Assembly: GCA_916700875.1 (NCBI GenBank)
Contig: CAKAKS010000039.1
Span: 17,023,139 to 17,087,138, forward strand
DNA length: 64,000 bases
From: Sebastes aleutianus
Taxonomy: Eukaryota; Chordata; Actinopteri; Perciformes; Sebastidae
Direction: 5' to 3'
Shown here: piece by piece, positions 43,553 to 56,455 of the stretch
Layout of the letters: each line of letters begins with the position of its first letter
Position numbering within the stretch: position 1 is the stretch's first letter
Program-made: the position numbers and the translations under genes
Notes under the pieces: generated by a model
Told to the model about the DNA's origin: nothing
Databases searched by the model: none
Seen by the model: the letters and a program-made list of their open reading frames with translations, nothing else

Positions 43553-46161
43553 GGATTGAATAATGACCTACAGAATACAATTGTCTATGACTGCTTAAGA
43601 TTAGAAAAACTGTGTATTGAGCGCAGACACATCCTCACTGTCCTGCAGAGCAGATCTGAATCTCCTGTCAGGAGAAATCTGCTGCTGTCATACAGAAGGA
43701 TGTTTGATATTGTGAATCCAGAAAAATCCACACAAGTTCTTTTGATACAATTAACTCATGAGGGAGATGGTTTTTTTTTACGCTGCCCATCTTTTCCATC
43801 TTGACAACCGCATTTACATTTCTACATAGAAGTTCCAGAGCGTATATATCCTCTGTTGTTGTTTGTCTCTTTAAAAGACTGAGTTTGACATTCTCATGGC
43901 ATTTGGTGTCTCTGCGATTGTATCAAGCGAATGTGTGGGCTGCGACAGCAATGAACTGGCACGAACCCTGCTGCAGCTTTGCACCGGACTGCTCCATGCC
44001 TCCCTCCTACCTCGGCAGATTTAAGGAAAAAATGCCTCCAGTGCAGCTTAAAAACCTGCCACCCCTCACATATGCTGCAAGTTATTTTTTTTTTACTCAT
44101 CCACTCATGATTATGTCCCGTGAAGTATAACACATTTTCAGACACTTTGATCTTTTCATATTGAGAAGTGCTACTTGAAATCTTGAAAATGGTTCCACTC
44201 CTCCTCTGCCTCCTTCTCCTTCATCACTCCTTCTGTTCTTTCGCATCTTGCGGTGCAAACCAACACCTGCCCTGCTGGCGAGCGGTAATTGAGTAGAGCA
44301 TTATTCAAAAGCATTATTCAAGGGCATTATACAGGCAACAATTTTGCTGGGTGATCATTGTGTATGTCAGCTGTATCCTAGGAGATTGGTGCATATCTAA
44401 TAAGGAGTTTGTTACTCATTTTGCAGAGTGGGCACTTTGATGTCCTCCGTGTTGAATTTTGTGTTTTAGCTCAACATCCTCCTAATGAAGCAGAGGGCCT
44501 GAAGCTTCAGAATTGGTTGCTTATCAACTCTGCACGCCACTTATTAGGAGTTGTTGTGGAGCCTTTAATTGGATATTGGAATAGGAGGCGCCTTAATGGC
44601 TTGTCAGTAATCAAGTGGTCAAGATATATCCACAGATGACAGTATTGTTAACATCATTAAGAATTTCACCGTCAATATCCAAGCCGAACACTTTCTTCTT
44701 CATGTTTCATGATCGCGTTTCCTCCTTTCCTCTAAACCGACAAGTGTTTCCACAGTTTATCTTGTGTAGTTTGAGGTTCTGTACAGCCGCCTCACAAACT
44801 GCAGAAGTAATTAGTGGCAAAATTGATGTTTTGGTAGGATCTGTCACACCTCTGTTCACACCACCAAATCAAAAGCTTACCAATGTGTCTGCCCCCCATC
44901 GAGCGGACGGCAGAAACTCTCCCTGCTATCGAATAAGGTATCTAATGGAACACTACAGAGAGAATACACAGCCTTCAATAAACGTCCAGGGATACCTATC
45001 TGTGTATCAAGATTACTGGGCCTTCGGCACCTTTTCGTTTAAAGATTTCACTCATCTAAATCTGTGTAGTGTTTTATATCTGTATTAGTTACAGATTTGT
45101 AGAATAGGGTAGAAATATGTTGCTTTTAATACGTTTCAGTGCGAACAGTGTTTTGCGCTGTGAATTCGTCACAGACTGTCTCAGCGCTGCATCTGTCAGA
45201 AGTTTGGGTCTGTCGGAGTATGTGAGTACATCAGTGTGGATGAGTGGATGTTCTGACAGCGAGTTAGAGAACTTCACTCTGCTCGCGGTTCACACCCCTG
45301 AGACTGTGACGTCTTTGACACCATGAGGCACTCTGACCAAAATACACCTCCTCTGCAGCACAAGGTGGGGAAAGAGCTTTTTCTGTGCCTGTTGTTGTCG
45401 GTGACGTCAAATCATTCCAGCCCGTCCTCGAAGGATGTCAGGGCTCATCTGCAGAATCAGACATGACAGGACCGAACAGGATCAGCCAGGCCTCTGCAAA
45501 ATGAGTCCTCTCTAGGTGACAGAACTAACAATAGATCTGAAGCTTCATAAACATGGCTGTAAGGCAGGATACCTGCCTCCTATTAATTTAAGACTTAATC
45601 ATGCTCCACTGAGTACATACATAATTAGTTACTGAGCAACTGAATGAACCGTATCAACCTACAGTATAGTAGGCTGATCTTTACAGCTCTTTATATATAG
45701 CTTCTCTAATAAATGTATTCCTGCTCCAATAAGAAAAAGGCTGGTGAATGGAGCTTTTGTTCAGAGAGCTGATTGTTCTTCAGGTTCCCGATAAGAAAAT
45801 GTGGCAAGAAGACGGGACAAGCGTGTTGCAGCTGGGTCTGATCAGCTGTGTTGGGAGGTGGGAAGAGCTGGCAGGTACCAAAGGAAAAACACAAGTCAGT
45901 AATTATTGCTGGGTGCTAAAAGAAAGGAGCTGTGAGACAATGAAAGCTGTCACACTGAATGCATTCCAGCTCCTCAGAGATGAACTGTTCTTACACAGCA
46001 TCCAGTTTGAGACTGAAAATGCTATATGTTCTTACAGGCTGTACTTCGTCACAGCGGTGCTTTGAGTTAAATGCTGAGTTATATGCTAAAATGGTAACAT
46101 GCTGATGTTTAGCAGGTATAATGTTTACCATGTTCACCATATAGCATGTTAACATTTGCCC
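43553..46161. other. Non-coding region, no gene recognised
   Basis: Several open frames of 60-157 codons (the longest at 44615-45088) show no recognisable domain and lack splice or start context. The stretch 44280-44650 is compositionally even and free of repeats, and might be conserved non-coding DNA. Confidence 0.45.
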
Positions 46162-46560
46162 TTTCCAAGACTGCATTAACGTGAGCTGCAGAGTGCAAAA
46201 CCGCGGTAAAGCTGTTCGCCTCGCTCATCTTTACCATAATAACACTACTTTAGGAGCAACGAAAGTCACGATAGGGGCTGGCATCCATGACAAGCACGTC
46301 AGAGAACTACGGTGGCCTTCAGGTAACGTAAAAACATGAAAGGCTCTCTCTAAAGCCAGTGTTTGGTTTGTCCGTTCTGGGCTACTGTTGAAACATGGCG
46401 GCAACATGACGGACTCTGTGAAGAGGATCCGCTCATGTTCGCTCACGGTTCATTCTAAGCTAACAAAAACACAATGATTCTTAGTTTCAGGTGATTATAC
46501 ACTAATGAAAACTTAGCTATTATAAGTATTATATTCCATTTCTGCTAATAGATCCCCCGA
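46162..46560 (-). repeat. Interspersed repeat, copy 2 (inverted partner at 15538)
   Basis: Opposite orientation to 15538-15993. Shared blocks include 'gagtgcaaaaccg', 'ggtttgtc.gttctgggcta', 'aacatggcgg' and 'ttcttagtttcaggtgatta'. Non-coding. Confidence 0.65.
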
Positions 46561-46641
46561 AATTTAAAACAAGGAAGGAAGCGCTGCTTGGATCTGATGG
46601 CTCACACGACAGGTGCTCTTTAGGGAGGCAGGTAAAAGTAC

Positions 46642-46898
46642 ATGAAACAGAATCCAGGGAGTCTTGCTGAATAAATCATCCTCAAGTGGTGCAGACAACC
46701 ATGGAAAAAAAACTAAGCCACTCCGTCTTGAGGTGAAAAAATATATCGTAATTTTATTTTCTGAACATAGGCAATAAAACAGACCAACGTGTATCGACTC
46801 TAGGTCTTCATCAGGGTCTGTTAGTTAGTTAGTTGTTTTTCCATGGTTGCACCACTTGACGATTTATCCAGCAAGACTTCCTGGATTTTGTTTCAGAT
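46642..46898. mobile_element. Fold-back element with about 67-bp inverted arms
   Basis: The left arm (46642-46711) and right arm (46833-46898) are imperfect reverse complements: 'ccagggagtcttgctg.ataaatc' faces 'gatttatccagcaagacttcctgg', and 'caaccatggaaaaa' faces 'ttttccatggttg'. Between them is a reverse copy of the CTGATGAAGACC / CGA.ACACGTTGGTC motif seen at 12487-12575. Confidence 0.6.
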
Positions 46899-47330
46899 CC
46901 CCCAAAACTTCACAGAACTTACAATTCATCAACATGAATGCCTGTACCAAATTTCATCCAATAGGTGTTAAGACATTTCATTCAAAACCATAAATGTCAG
47001 CCTCTTGCGCTGCCATGAGGCTGACATTTATGGTTTTGAATAGAGGAAACATCAGAAGATCACCAAAGTCAGTAGGATTCATGCTCTTGGAACAATGAAT
47101 GCTTGCACACAACTTGGTGCCAATCCATCAAGTATTGAAAGAGAAAAATTTGACCTGTTGGTGGCGCTGGATGAAACCAGTAGTCAGTAGGAATTATCCA
47201 GTGAGCCATTCATTTCTGTATGAAATTTCAAGCCAATCCATCCAAAAGTTGTAGAGATATTTCAGTCAGGAGCAAAGTGGTAGACCAACCAACCAACCAA
47301 CATTGCTGTCCCTAGATCCACGCCACTAGC
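46899..47330. repeat. Dispersed repeat containing a perfect hairpin
   Basis: Contains recurring phrases of a dispersed fish repeat ('ccaatccatc', 'gttgtagagatatttcagtc', 'ggtggcgctggatgaaa') and ends in (CCAA)n. A perfect 25-bp inverted repeat at 46980-47004 / 47017-47041 interrupts it. Confidence 0.55.
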
Positions 47331-48724
47331 ATGGGTTAAAATGTCCAGATTGATGTCCTGACATCCTTGTCTAGTCAATTATAGTCATGTCAATAAGTAG
47401 TCAATGATCTGAATTGACCTAAAGGAAGGTGACCTCGTCTTTAAGATGTTTTTTCTTAATGTCAAATGACTGCATGTACTAGCAAACAAGAAGCCTTAAA
47501 GAGCAATAAATCAGCATCCTGGTGTTGAAAGCATAGTATTACTGTGTATCTCTCACATACTCTCTTACTCTCTAAATCTGAGCGGTTCAGCTGACACTAT
47601 TGGCTGAGCTGCCTGTGTTTGTATCCTGCTGTTTGCGCACACAGACCAGGCAGGACTCGTATCAGAGTTTCCAACAGGAGGTAGAGCGAGCGAGGGCTCT
47701 CTCTGCTTGAATCACAACTCTCCTGCCTTTTAATCCTTCTTCCTGTCTGATTTCAGTTCAAAACAGGCATGACAATAACACGCCGCCACGGCGATCTGGC
47801 TGCTAGCCTGTTGGCAAAAATACTTTGTGCGAGGAAGATAATAGACATAATTAAAACACACAGCGCTGAGTTAAAGGGAAGGAAAATTCATCTCCATCCT
47901 GATTCCCAGTGCGCTCGCGAGGCCCAAAGCGCTGAGATACCTGCTTGTGTTCCCCTGGGCCAGGAGCTCTCATACCTGACTGAGCAGATCGAGATAAGAA
48001 CCAGTTATCTTTGCCTCACAGCACTTCACATCTCAGAGGGAGATCACCTCTCTTAGTAGACACAGCAGCCTGGGATTCAATCAAACCAGAATAATACCAT
48101 TTACTCCATGTCTCTCTAACTTCCAACTACAGTCACTTTAAAAGCACTGACATGTCATTAATTGTTAGAAGCGTGTTTTGGATAAGATTGCCTGCTTTGA
48201 GAGCTTAAATCCCAAATGACCTCTAGGTAAGATGAAGTGTATTAAAAATAGATGTAGCTTGCTGTTATTATTTTAGCTATAGGCACTTTCGAGTCTTTAT
48301 TCAGCAGGTCAGAAGGTGCACTGTAATCATGAAGCAGTTAAGTGTGCCGCAAGAGGGTTGTGGAAGGAGGTAGACTTGATGTAAAGAAAATATATTGAAA
48401 TCTCTTGAGCTCAATCAGACCAATGCTTGATTGGTGTCGTCTACAGTGCAACAGATATTGAGCTGCTCGTTCACACTATACGCTTTTATACATCAAACTC
48501 CCATTGTTAAAGCTCCCAATGTCTTGGATTCACATTTTAAGTATTTAGAATTAAGTATTCACGACTACATAACCAAAAGTTGATATTTTTAAGACAAGTA
48601 AACAACCTTGATTCAAATATTGCTAAACTCTGATTGGTGCACTGAAATATGTGACATCACCTTTTTCCAACTCAGCCCCGCCCATTTCAAATCAATGAGA
48701 AAAACAACATATGCTCATAAAAAG
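47331..48724. other. Non-coding, possibly conserved element near 47.76-48.06 kb
   Basis: No gene is recognised. The part at 47760-48060 is repeat-free, has balanced composition and includes 'gacataattaaaacacac' homeodomain-like sequence. A 95-codon frame there shows no known domain. Conservation is a guess. Confidence 0.35.
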
Positions 48725-48955
48725 GTTTGTATGATATCTTGGGAAAAGTTAGTTCAAAATAAACTTCCGTTTAGGCAACAAAACTACTTAGTTAGGTTTA
48801 GGAAAAGATCGTGGTTTGGGTTAAAATAACTCCAGAAGTGGCGTAACTTAAGTACATTTGCTGCTGGTTTCACACGGGGTACAAACAGCCGCCTCTTGGG
48901 CAAAAGTCTGGTCTTTTTTGACCCACCCATCCACCATGGATGTATAAAGAGAATT
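48725..48955. repeat. Interspersed repeat family, copy A
   Basis: Shares 'cttagttaggtttagg.aaagat', 'ggtttgggttaaaata' and 'ggtttcacacggg' with copies B (54226-54667) and C (55668-56145). Same orientation; 5' part shortened. Confidence 0.7.
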
Positions 48956-51525
48956 GGATACAGCGTTGGAGGCGGGGCCCCGTTCATTCCTATGAAAGTT
49001 GCTCAGTGGAGCATGATGCCGAAATGGCTCGACTTCCGATGGAAATGAATGAAACGATGTACAAACGGATTCTTGAATACAGTGATGTGATATTTAACTT
49101 TGGAAATGTGTTAATTTGACAGAATTCATCTAAATGACCCCATCGCTTATAAAACCGCTGTACAGAGAAGTCAAAAATACGATCAAATTAAAAATAAATA
49201 CATTTGTATTGTTGTAAAGTCACAATACACGACACAGAATATGTAAATCATTTAGACACTACAACCTTCATGCAGACAGAGATCGGCACGAGCAGTCTGA
49301 TGCCAAACTAATCATATGTGAAGTACTGCACTGAAATCTATCATCAATACTTCAGCCATAATTCACCATTAAAGCTACATTCATTGATTTTTTTGGGGTC
49401 CACTTGGGGAATGAAAGCACAAGATTGACATATTATCACCTTATACGGTTGCTGTTGAACATTTTAGCTAAACGATTGCTTATTTACACATCCAGCAAAC
49501 ACGGAGGAACATTAGGCTATCATTCATTTGGATGTTTCTGGACAATATTCAGTCTCTTTTCAGCTGTTTTTGGTCTCCGCCAACTCCAGAAATCAAAGAT
49601 CCAAAATAGGGAAAATGACTACAGAGTTATGTGCTAATTCTTTCACATTACACATAGTCATATGATCCATTGTTATATAAAAAAAGAATATTGATTTGAA
49701 GTTTTGTTTTACTGACTCAGTCTTTGAGCAGACGGAGGATGAACTGGTAGGCCCTTTTCATTACACTGGGCTCTCCCAGCATTTGTGTGAAGAGGAGTCA
49801 GTTTAGTTTGGCTCTAAACTCAGCGTGACTGAGCTCCAGTTGGCACATTCTGAGAGCAATATCTTGTGTGGTCGGATGACGGCATTGTGTCTTGGTTTGA
49901 AAGGTTTTCAAAGGTATACCACTCTGTCCAGATAAAGACTTCCTATCATCTCAGTATGGAGCTAAACCAGGGCACTACCTCATTCTGCAGGGTCACACTA
50001 GGAAAGTGTTTGACCTCAAAACTGGCTTCAAGGGAATTGTTTTCTTGAAATGATATTCCTCTTGCGGGGCTTACTGATATTATCAATATCTCAGTTTTAT
50101 TTATTTTACATTCCTGATGATTCATTAAATTCTAATTTTAAACTTTATCACTATTGTCAGGGTCTTATTCGCGAGGATTTCTCATCCTCTTTTCCTTTTA
50201 AGCCGCATTTCTGGTGGCACACATCCCGTGTAGTTGGAGACACCCAGAGTGCTGCTGGGATGTTTTCCATGGCACGATTGTGTCAGTATCACAATGTGGT
50301 GACTCATGTTTATCAGCTTCTCTCCTGTTGTGCCTCCTCCTAATATGAGGTTTGACGAAAGTGGCAGAACTTGTGTGTCAACGTCTATATTAGTGTCTGT
50401 GTTTATGTTAAGAACTTGGTATCTTGGTGTAAAAATCTTCCATGAATACGGTTAACATACGTAATTTAAGAAAAGTGATCTTTGTATTGCCTATTATATA
50501 TTTGTCTCCTCTGGCAACACATTATCAGTGTGTTGCCCTCGGACTCAACCTGCATGCTGCTCTCTATTCAGCAGGACGCGCTGAATGCTGAATGGAGTGG
50601 GAACCTGATTTCGTTAGCGCTGATCAAAGGGTTCAGCGAGCTCTTCATTGTCCGAGTGTGCCTCGACAAAATGGTCACAAAGCATAATCTGCAGCGGCCT
50701 TGCAACGAATCTGATCCACACAAGAGGACAACAAGTTGTGTTTCCTAGGATAAAAAGCAGCAGTTAAGGCATTATTGAGCTTCATGAAGACCTTGTCTTT
50801 GTACGGTTATGAACGATCAGCTCTCTAGGCTTAGAAGTATTCACTCATCTTGTGCTCACAGCCAGCTGTGGTTGTCTTTGCACCCAAATTGGTAAGTAGA
50901 TATCGGGGAGGAAGATTTTGGGTCATCACTGTGAAATCAATTACACGCTCTGCAGTTGCACTGCGACAACACAGCTCCAAACCTGCGATTTATCAAACGC
51001 TACTTGCTCTACATCGGTGCTGCTGCAGAACTTGTATCTCTTGTATGTCAGCTGCTGTGATATTGACTATTATACTTTATGTATCAGAATATTGGCAACA
51101 TTTGGCGAATGCTATTTCAAGTCGAGCCAGCTAAAAAACTGTTGTATCACAAGTGTTGCACCTTCACAGTCATGAGAAGATGTGGCTGTTTTACAGTGTC
51201 ACTGGTGATACAGGCACAGATGGAGGGGATGTGCCCTAAATAAATATGTAAGTAGCCATGCTGAGTTCCTGGTCCTCCTGCTGCTCGCACTGATGCTATT
51301 GATCTAATTGCTCTTTTAAAGCCCAAATGCCTCAACTGAAATGTTCCCGGTGTAAACTAGTCAGCAAACGGGGCTTCAGGGTTCCTGATTGTGAGCTGAT
51401 CAATCTGTGATCATCCACCTTCATATTCACAACTCTGCTCTCCTGCACACACAATGACTTTCTTGACAACCGCTTTCTCAACAAATGATGCTATAGATGA
51501 TGGTAATCTTTCTTAATGCATTCAT
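48956..51525. other. Non-coding region, no gene recognised
   Basis: Unique-looking AT-rich sequence. Open frames up to 97 codons have no recognisable domain. Nothing else supportable. Confidence 0.45.
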
Positions 51526-51533
51526 GAAGCTGT

Positions 51534-52134
51534 TAGGGCTGAAACTAACGATTATTTTCGTTGTATATTAATCTGTTGATTATTTTTTCCGATTAATCGA
51601 TTAGTTGTTTGGTCAATAAAATGTCAGAAAGCCCCAGATGAATTGCTTAGTCGATCGACAGAAAATTCATCAGCATCTATTTTGATAATCTATTAATCGT
51701 TTGTCCTATTTCAAACAAAAAAAAAACATTTGCTCAGTTGTGATTGACCAAAAATAATAATAAAAATAATGAAATTAATTAGGGCTGCAACTAACAATTA
51801 TTTTCATTGTAGATTAATCTGTAGATTATTTCCTCGATTAAATGATTAGTTGGTCTATAAAACGGTGAAAAATGTTGATCTGTGTTTCTAAAAGTCCAAG
51901 ATGAAGTCCTCAAATGTCTTGTTTTGCCTAAAACTCAAAGATATTCAGTTTACTGTCATAGAGGAGTAAAGAAACCAGAAAAAAATATTCACATATAAGA
52001 AGCTGGAATCAGAGAATTTTGACTTTTTTTTATCTTAAATAAATTACTCAAACCGATTAATTGACTATCAAAATATTTTTTTTTATTTACTAGTTTATAA
52101 CCAATCGATTAATCGATGAATTGTTGCAGCTCTA
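51534..52134. mobile_element. Composite hAT element with perfect 8-bp target duplication
   Basis: GAAGCTGT at 51526-51533 and again at 52135-52142 flanks the unit. The left end is TAGGGCTGAAACTAACG and the right end TTGTTGCAGCTCTA. A second left end, TAGGGCTGCAACTAAC, occurs at about 51779, so one partial and one full copy of the same family lie in tandem within a single duplication. Non-coding. Confidence 0.8.
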
Positions 52135-52142
52135 GAAGCTGT

Positions 52143-53101
52143 AGATGTCAGCAACAACACCGTTGCCAGACATCTATGTCACAAATATTATATATTATTA
52201 CACAGTATGTTTTATTTCAAGGCTAAAGAATTTGCATATGATTGTCCATATTGGCAAAGCAGACAATAAGACAAAAAGAGGGAATGAAATTTTAAGGAGT
52301 AAAGGTGAGAGAGGCAAACCAATAGCTAAGTTCATTATTCCTACAAATATATTATCCGATTTATCCGTCCATTTCATGGGTGTATTCATAATGCCATGTC
52401 CATTATATAAACATTCGATTAAACACTCTTCATCAAACTTGTTTCTCCTGCAAATGTTCAAGAGTGTCATGTAATCCACAATATCACAAATACAGGATTT
52501 GTGCCTTTGCTCACCGACCCCTAAAATGCCGGATTACCTCACAAGTAGACAATAAGATTCCCTGTAACAGCTACTGAACACAGAACAGCAAATACAGAAC
52601 TTTTCCCACCAACGGGACGAACACCAACAAGAGTAATGTCTTTGTGTATTTTTAGAGATGATTAATGTGATTCCCAATCCAGAGGACAGCAGACCAGAGA
52701 ACACAATCCATGAGGGACTGTGGTTGGAACTGAATGGGGTCATTCGTAAGAAAAAAACAAAAAAAACAACAACAATCAGTGAATGTTCAGATACAGTAGA
52801 GCGCTTTTCTCTGCTTCTTATACTTTGTTTTAAATAGAATTAGAGATACATATTTTGTTGTATATACCATTTTTTCTGTTCACATGATGTAAATTTCCTT
52901 ACTGTACACCTTGGATGGTTCCCTGTTTCCCCCTCCTGAGGTGCCGGACGGTTTTCCAGAAGCACCTTGGTGCTGACCGAAAGTCCCTCTCCATGGCTGC
53001 TGGATCTCTGTTAATGTCTATGTTTTGATGTTACTGACACTGAGCTCACCAACCATGCTGTACCGAAAGCAATAGCAACCTTGATCTTGTGGTCATTAAC
53101 A

Positions 53102-53132
<31 letters not shown>

Positions 53133-54225
53133 ATAACACTGTTGTTTTTCTGTATACTAAATGCTAGGGGGGATTTCTTTTTTTTCACAGTCTAGGATAT
53201 GTAAATGATTAGCAACAACACTGATTTTGATGCAATACACTGGCAGTGCTCCATAATACAGCAGCCATGCCCCTAGTGGAAACCAGGGGCCATGGGGCAA
53301 ACATGAGAAAATGGCTCAATCTGGTGGAAAAAAACTACAATTTTGAAGCCAGGGCTCTAGATTGAAAGCCTGATGTAATATAATGCATGATTTTATGCTG
53401 TAATGGCTGTGGGATCAAAATTTTGATTTTAATGGGTTTCAATGGGGACATTTCGGTCCTTAAGGGTCTGAGTGAACTTCCAAATTTAAAAAAAAAAGAA
53501 AATAAATAAAAAACTCACAAATATGCCATAATTTATGCCAATATGCATTAACGCAGCCAAAATGACCCAAAATTATAAATTAAAATACCCAAAATGTCCC
53601 TAGTGATGCATACAGGTTAAATACTGAGAATATTTGATGCTTTCTAAAGATGATTTTGACTAACATATTTTTGTGCACTTGCTGAAACGACTGATGCTGT
53701 CGCTAGGGAGTCTTTCTCAAAAACGCGAGACCCTCCCCACTGTTATTATTATTTTCTTTGGACCCTTCTCTTGACTTTATATAAAACACAAAAAAAAAAA
53801 TTGAAAATGCATCCACTTTCTCTCTCTCTCTCTCTGTTGGCTGGTGAAAAATGAAACACTCTCTGGAGAGATAGCGTTCAATCACTAACAACTATAAACA
53901 TTCACGTCTGTTCTGTCTCTCAAAACTGATATATTGGTCCCACAACTACTAGTTGAGTTTGATGTGAAAAAGAAAACCCTGTTAGAGACAGGACTGTTGT
54001 CCATATGACCAAACGCAAATACCTTTATGACCCAGTTTGAATTATTACACCTTAAATTACCTTTTTACAATAAATCTCACAAGGTAAAAATACAATCTGG
54101 AATGAGAAAGCGTTTATAGGCCCTCCCCTGCTCTCCCAAACAATTTAGTCAAACCTTTAGCAAAAGAAAAAAAACATACTGCAAATTTCCATACAAAAAT
54201 AAATGAATACCTGACATTGTGTTTA
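52143..54225. other. Non-coding region with minor repeats
   Basis: No gene is recognised. (GATT)n lies at about 53104-53132. Sequence at 52915-53100 ('gtgccggacggttttccag', 'ccatggctgctggatctc') resembles a dispersed retroelement tail, unidentified. Confidence 0.4.
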
Positions 54226-54667
54226 AGCAACGTATCCTACAACGGTTCGTATGATATCTTACCAAAAGTTATTTCTCATTTTTCGTGCGTTTTCCTACGA
54301 ATGTCCAGCAACATGTGTCAATTTGCTTGTTACATGCGTAGTCTTTTCAAAATAAACTTCCATCATAACAGGAAACACAACAAAACGACTTAGTTAGGTT
54401 TAGGATAAGATCATGATTTGGGTTAAAATACCTCTGGAAGTGGTGTAACTTAAGTATGGAAGTAACATATCAAATAAATCAACATTGACGTCTGGTTTCA
54501 CACGGGTTACGAACACCGGTCTCACCCATCCAACCCAACCTCCTCCCTTTGTTGCAACTTCCTGGTTCACGATTACGTGGATTACATACGAATTGATTTT
54601 GTGGGATATATATGAATTACAGTGCATTACTTTTCGTAGGTATAGCTACGAACTCCTAATGAGAGCA
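54226..54667. repeat. Interspersed repeat family, copy B
   Basis: About 440 bp. With copy C it shares both ends ('gcaac.tatcctac' left; 'gcattacttttc.taggta' and 'agctacgaac' right) and the middle blocks found in copy A. Non-coding; family unknown. Confidence 0.75.
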
Positions 54668-55667
54668 GTCTTGTTTAAATAATGCAGTGTCCTTTTAAGT
54701 TACATGTCAGGTTTTTGCAGAAAAATAGTAATCGAGATTTTTGTTCTGATAATGTCACATGCACAATAAAGGATTTCACAACTGTCTAAACATATCCTAC
54801 TATCCTTTATCTCAACATTGGAGCATTGTGCCACTGACATTTAACGACAGAGATATGATTGACATTTGGTGTGAGGACATTTAAAAAAAGAAGATAAGAC
54901 ATTGGATTTGAGGTGTTCAAGGCACGCATGCTGTTGTTGTTGAGCACACATTGTTAGTAGAGGTTTGGCTCGATCAATGTGATCAGCCATGCACAGCCAG
55001 GTGTGTGGAGAAGCTCAGCGAGGCACAGGGACAGGGTTTATAAATAAACCAAATAAAGGACGGTGCCGTCAGTGACCCTTGAGATGTGGCTTTGGAAGGG
55101 GTGGAAAGGCAGACGTTTATCCTGAAGAAACTAATAAAGCACTGTCTGTCAGCTGGGAGGTGAGTCAGCCCAGAATAGCATCATTAGAGAGAAGCAGCGC
55201 TCTGATCATGTCTCTGAGGGGAGATGACCACCACGCTGCACCACACATCCAGCCGAGACCACCAAGAAACACGCAGAGCGAACACGCTCACGATACAATC
55301 TGTTCCTGCAAACAGCAGCTCTGCAGCACATGCTGGCTCTTAAATAGCAAAACGCTTATGGTGTTACAGTCAACTGTCGTGGTGATAATCTACAAATAGA
55401 AGAAAAAAAAAATCATTCATCTTATCAAGCATCTTTTGTTGGATAATGGTGTGTTAGCTTGCCAAAGCTGTCATTACACCTCTCTCAGACAAATAGTCAT
55501 CCAAAGACCTTTTACACAAGGATATTCTTCAACTTCTCAAATGTGACAGCTGGCAAATAACCAGAAGATTGCTGTGCATCATTATTATTGTTTCCTAGAT
55601 TAGAAAATACAACATATCATTAACCATCATTGATCTAGTCCATGCATGATGCTACCATGTATACCAT
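54668..55667. other. Non-coding, no gene recognised
   Basis: Sequence between two copies of the same repeat. A 106-codon frame at 55079-55399 has no recognisable domain. Confidence 0.4.
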
Positions 55668-56145
55668 CACGCAACATATCCTCAAACAACAATCTACGAA
55701 AAGTTATTCCTCATTTTTCGTGCATTTTCCTTTGAATGTCCAGTAACGTGTCAGTTTCCGCTCATTACATGCATTCGGTCTTTTAAAAATAAACTCCTGT
55801 CTTCACAGGAAGGTTAGGTTTAGGCAACAAAACTATTTAATTAGGTTAAAGAAAAGATTGTGGTTTTGGTTAAAATAACTACAGAAGTGACGTTACTTAA
55901 ATATGGAAGTTACATGACAAATAAATATCAACAATGACTTCTGGTTTCACAGCGGTCTCCTGGGCAAAAGTCCGGTGTTTGTTGACCTACCCATCCACCC
56001 CGACCTCCTCCCTACGTGGCGTTTGTCACTCTTTATACTTCCTGGTTCATAATTACATGGATTACATATAAATTGATTTTGTGTGATATATACGAATTAC
56101 AGTGCATTACTTTTCATAGGTAGGCTATAGCTACGAACAGCCTGC
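55668..56145. repeat. Interspersed repeat family, copy C
   Basis: Full-length-looking copy in the same orientation as B, about 1 kb away. It differs by substitutions and small indels. Confidence 0.75.
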
Positions 56146-56262
56146 ATCACATGGATTCCAGGTTTCCTGTTGGTGACAATGTCCAAATTGGATTAAATTT
56201 AAAGTTTTTTAATCATTATAAACATAAACATGAACTCAATATTTGTGCTTGACAATATTTTT

Positions 56263-56455
56263 CTTAAAGGAGTAGTTCAAAGTTTGGGGAAATTAGATTA
56301 GATAAGAAGATTGATACCACTCATGTTTGTAAGGTAAACATGAAGCTACAGCCAGCTGCCAGTTAGCTTATTAACCCACCTGCACATTTAAAACTCACCA
56401 AATAACGTTACGTTATATCCTGCTTGTTTAATCCATACAAAAATGAACAAAACTG
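56263..56455 (+). repeat. MITE-like repeat
   Basis: 'ttaaaggagtagttcaaag' at the left and 'gaagattgatacca', 'catgaagctacagccag', 'cagttagctta' further on match the element split at 41867-42033 / 43474-43552, read in the opposite direction there. Confidence 0.55.

Noticed and set aside
44615..45088. 157-codon plus-strand frame
   Set aside because: No recognisable domain, no promoter or splice context, and a composition like random AT-rich frames.
52198..52479. 93-codon minus-strand frame with hydrophobic stretch
   Set aside because: Hydrophobicity alone is weak evidence. No family, start context or partner exon was seen.
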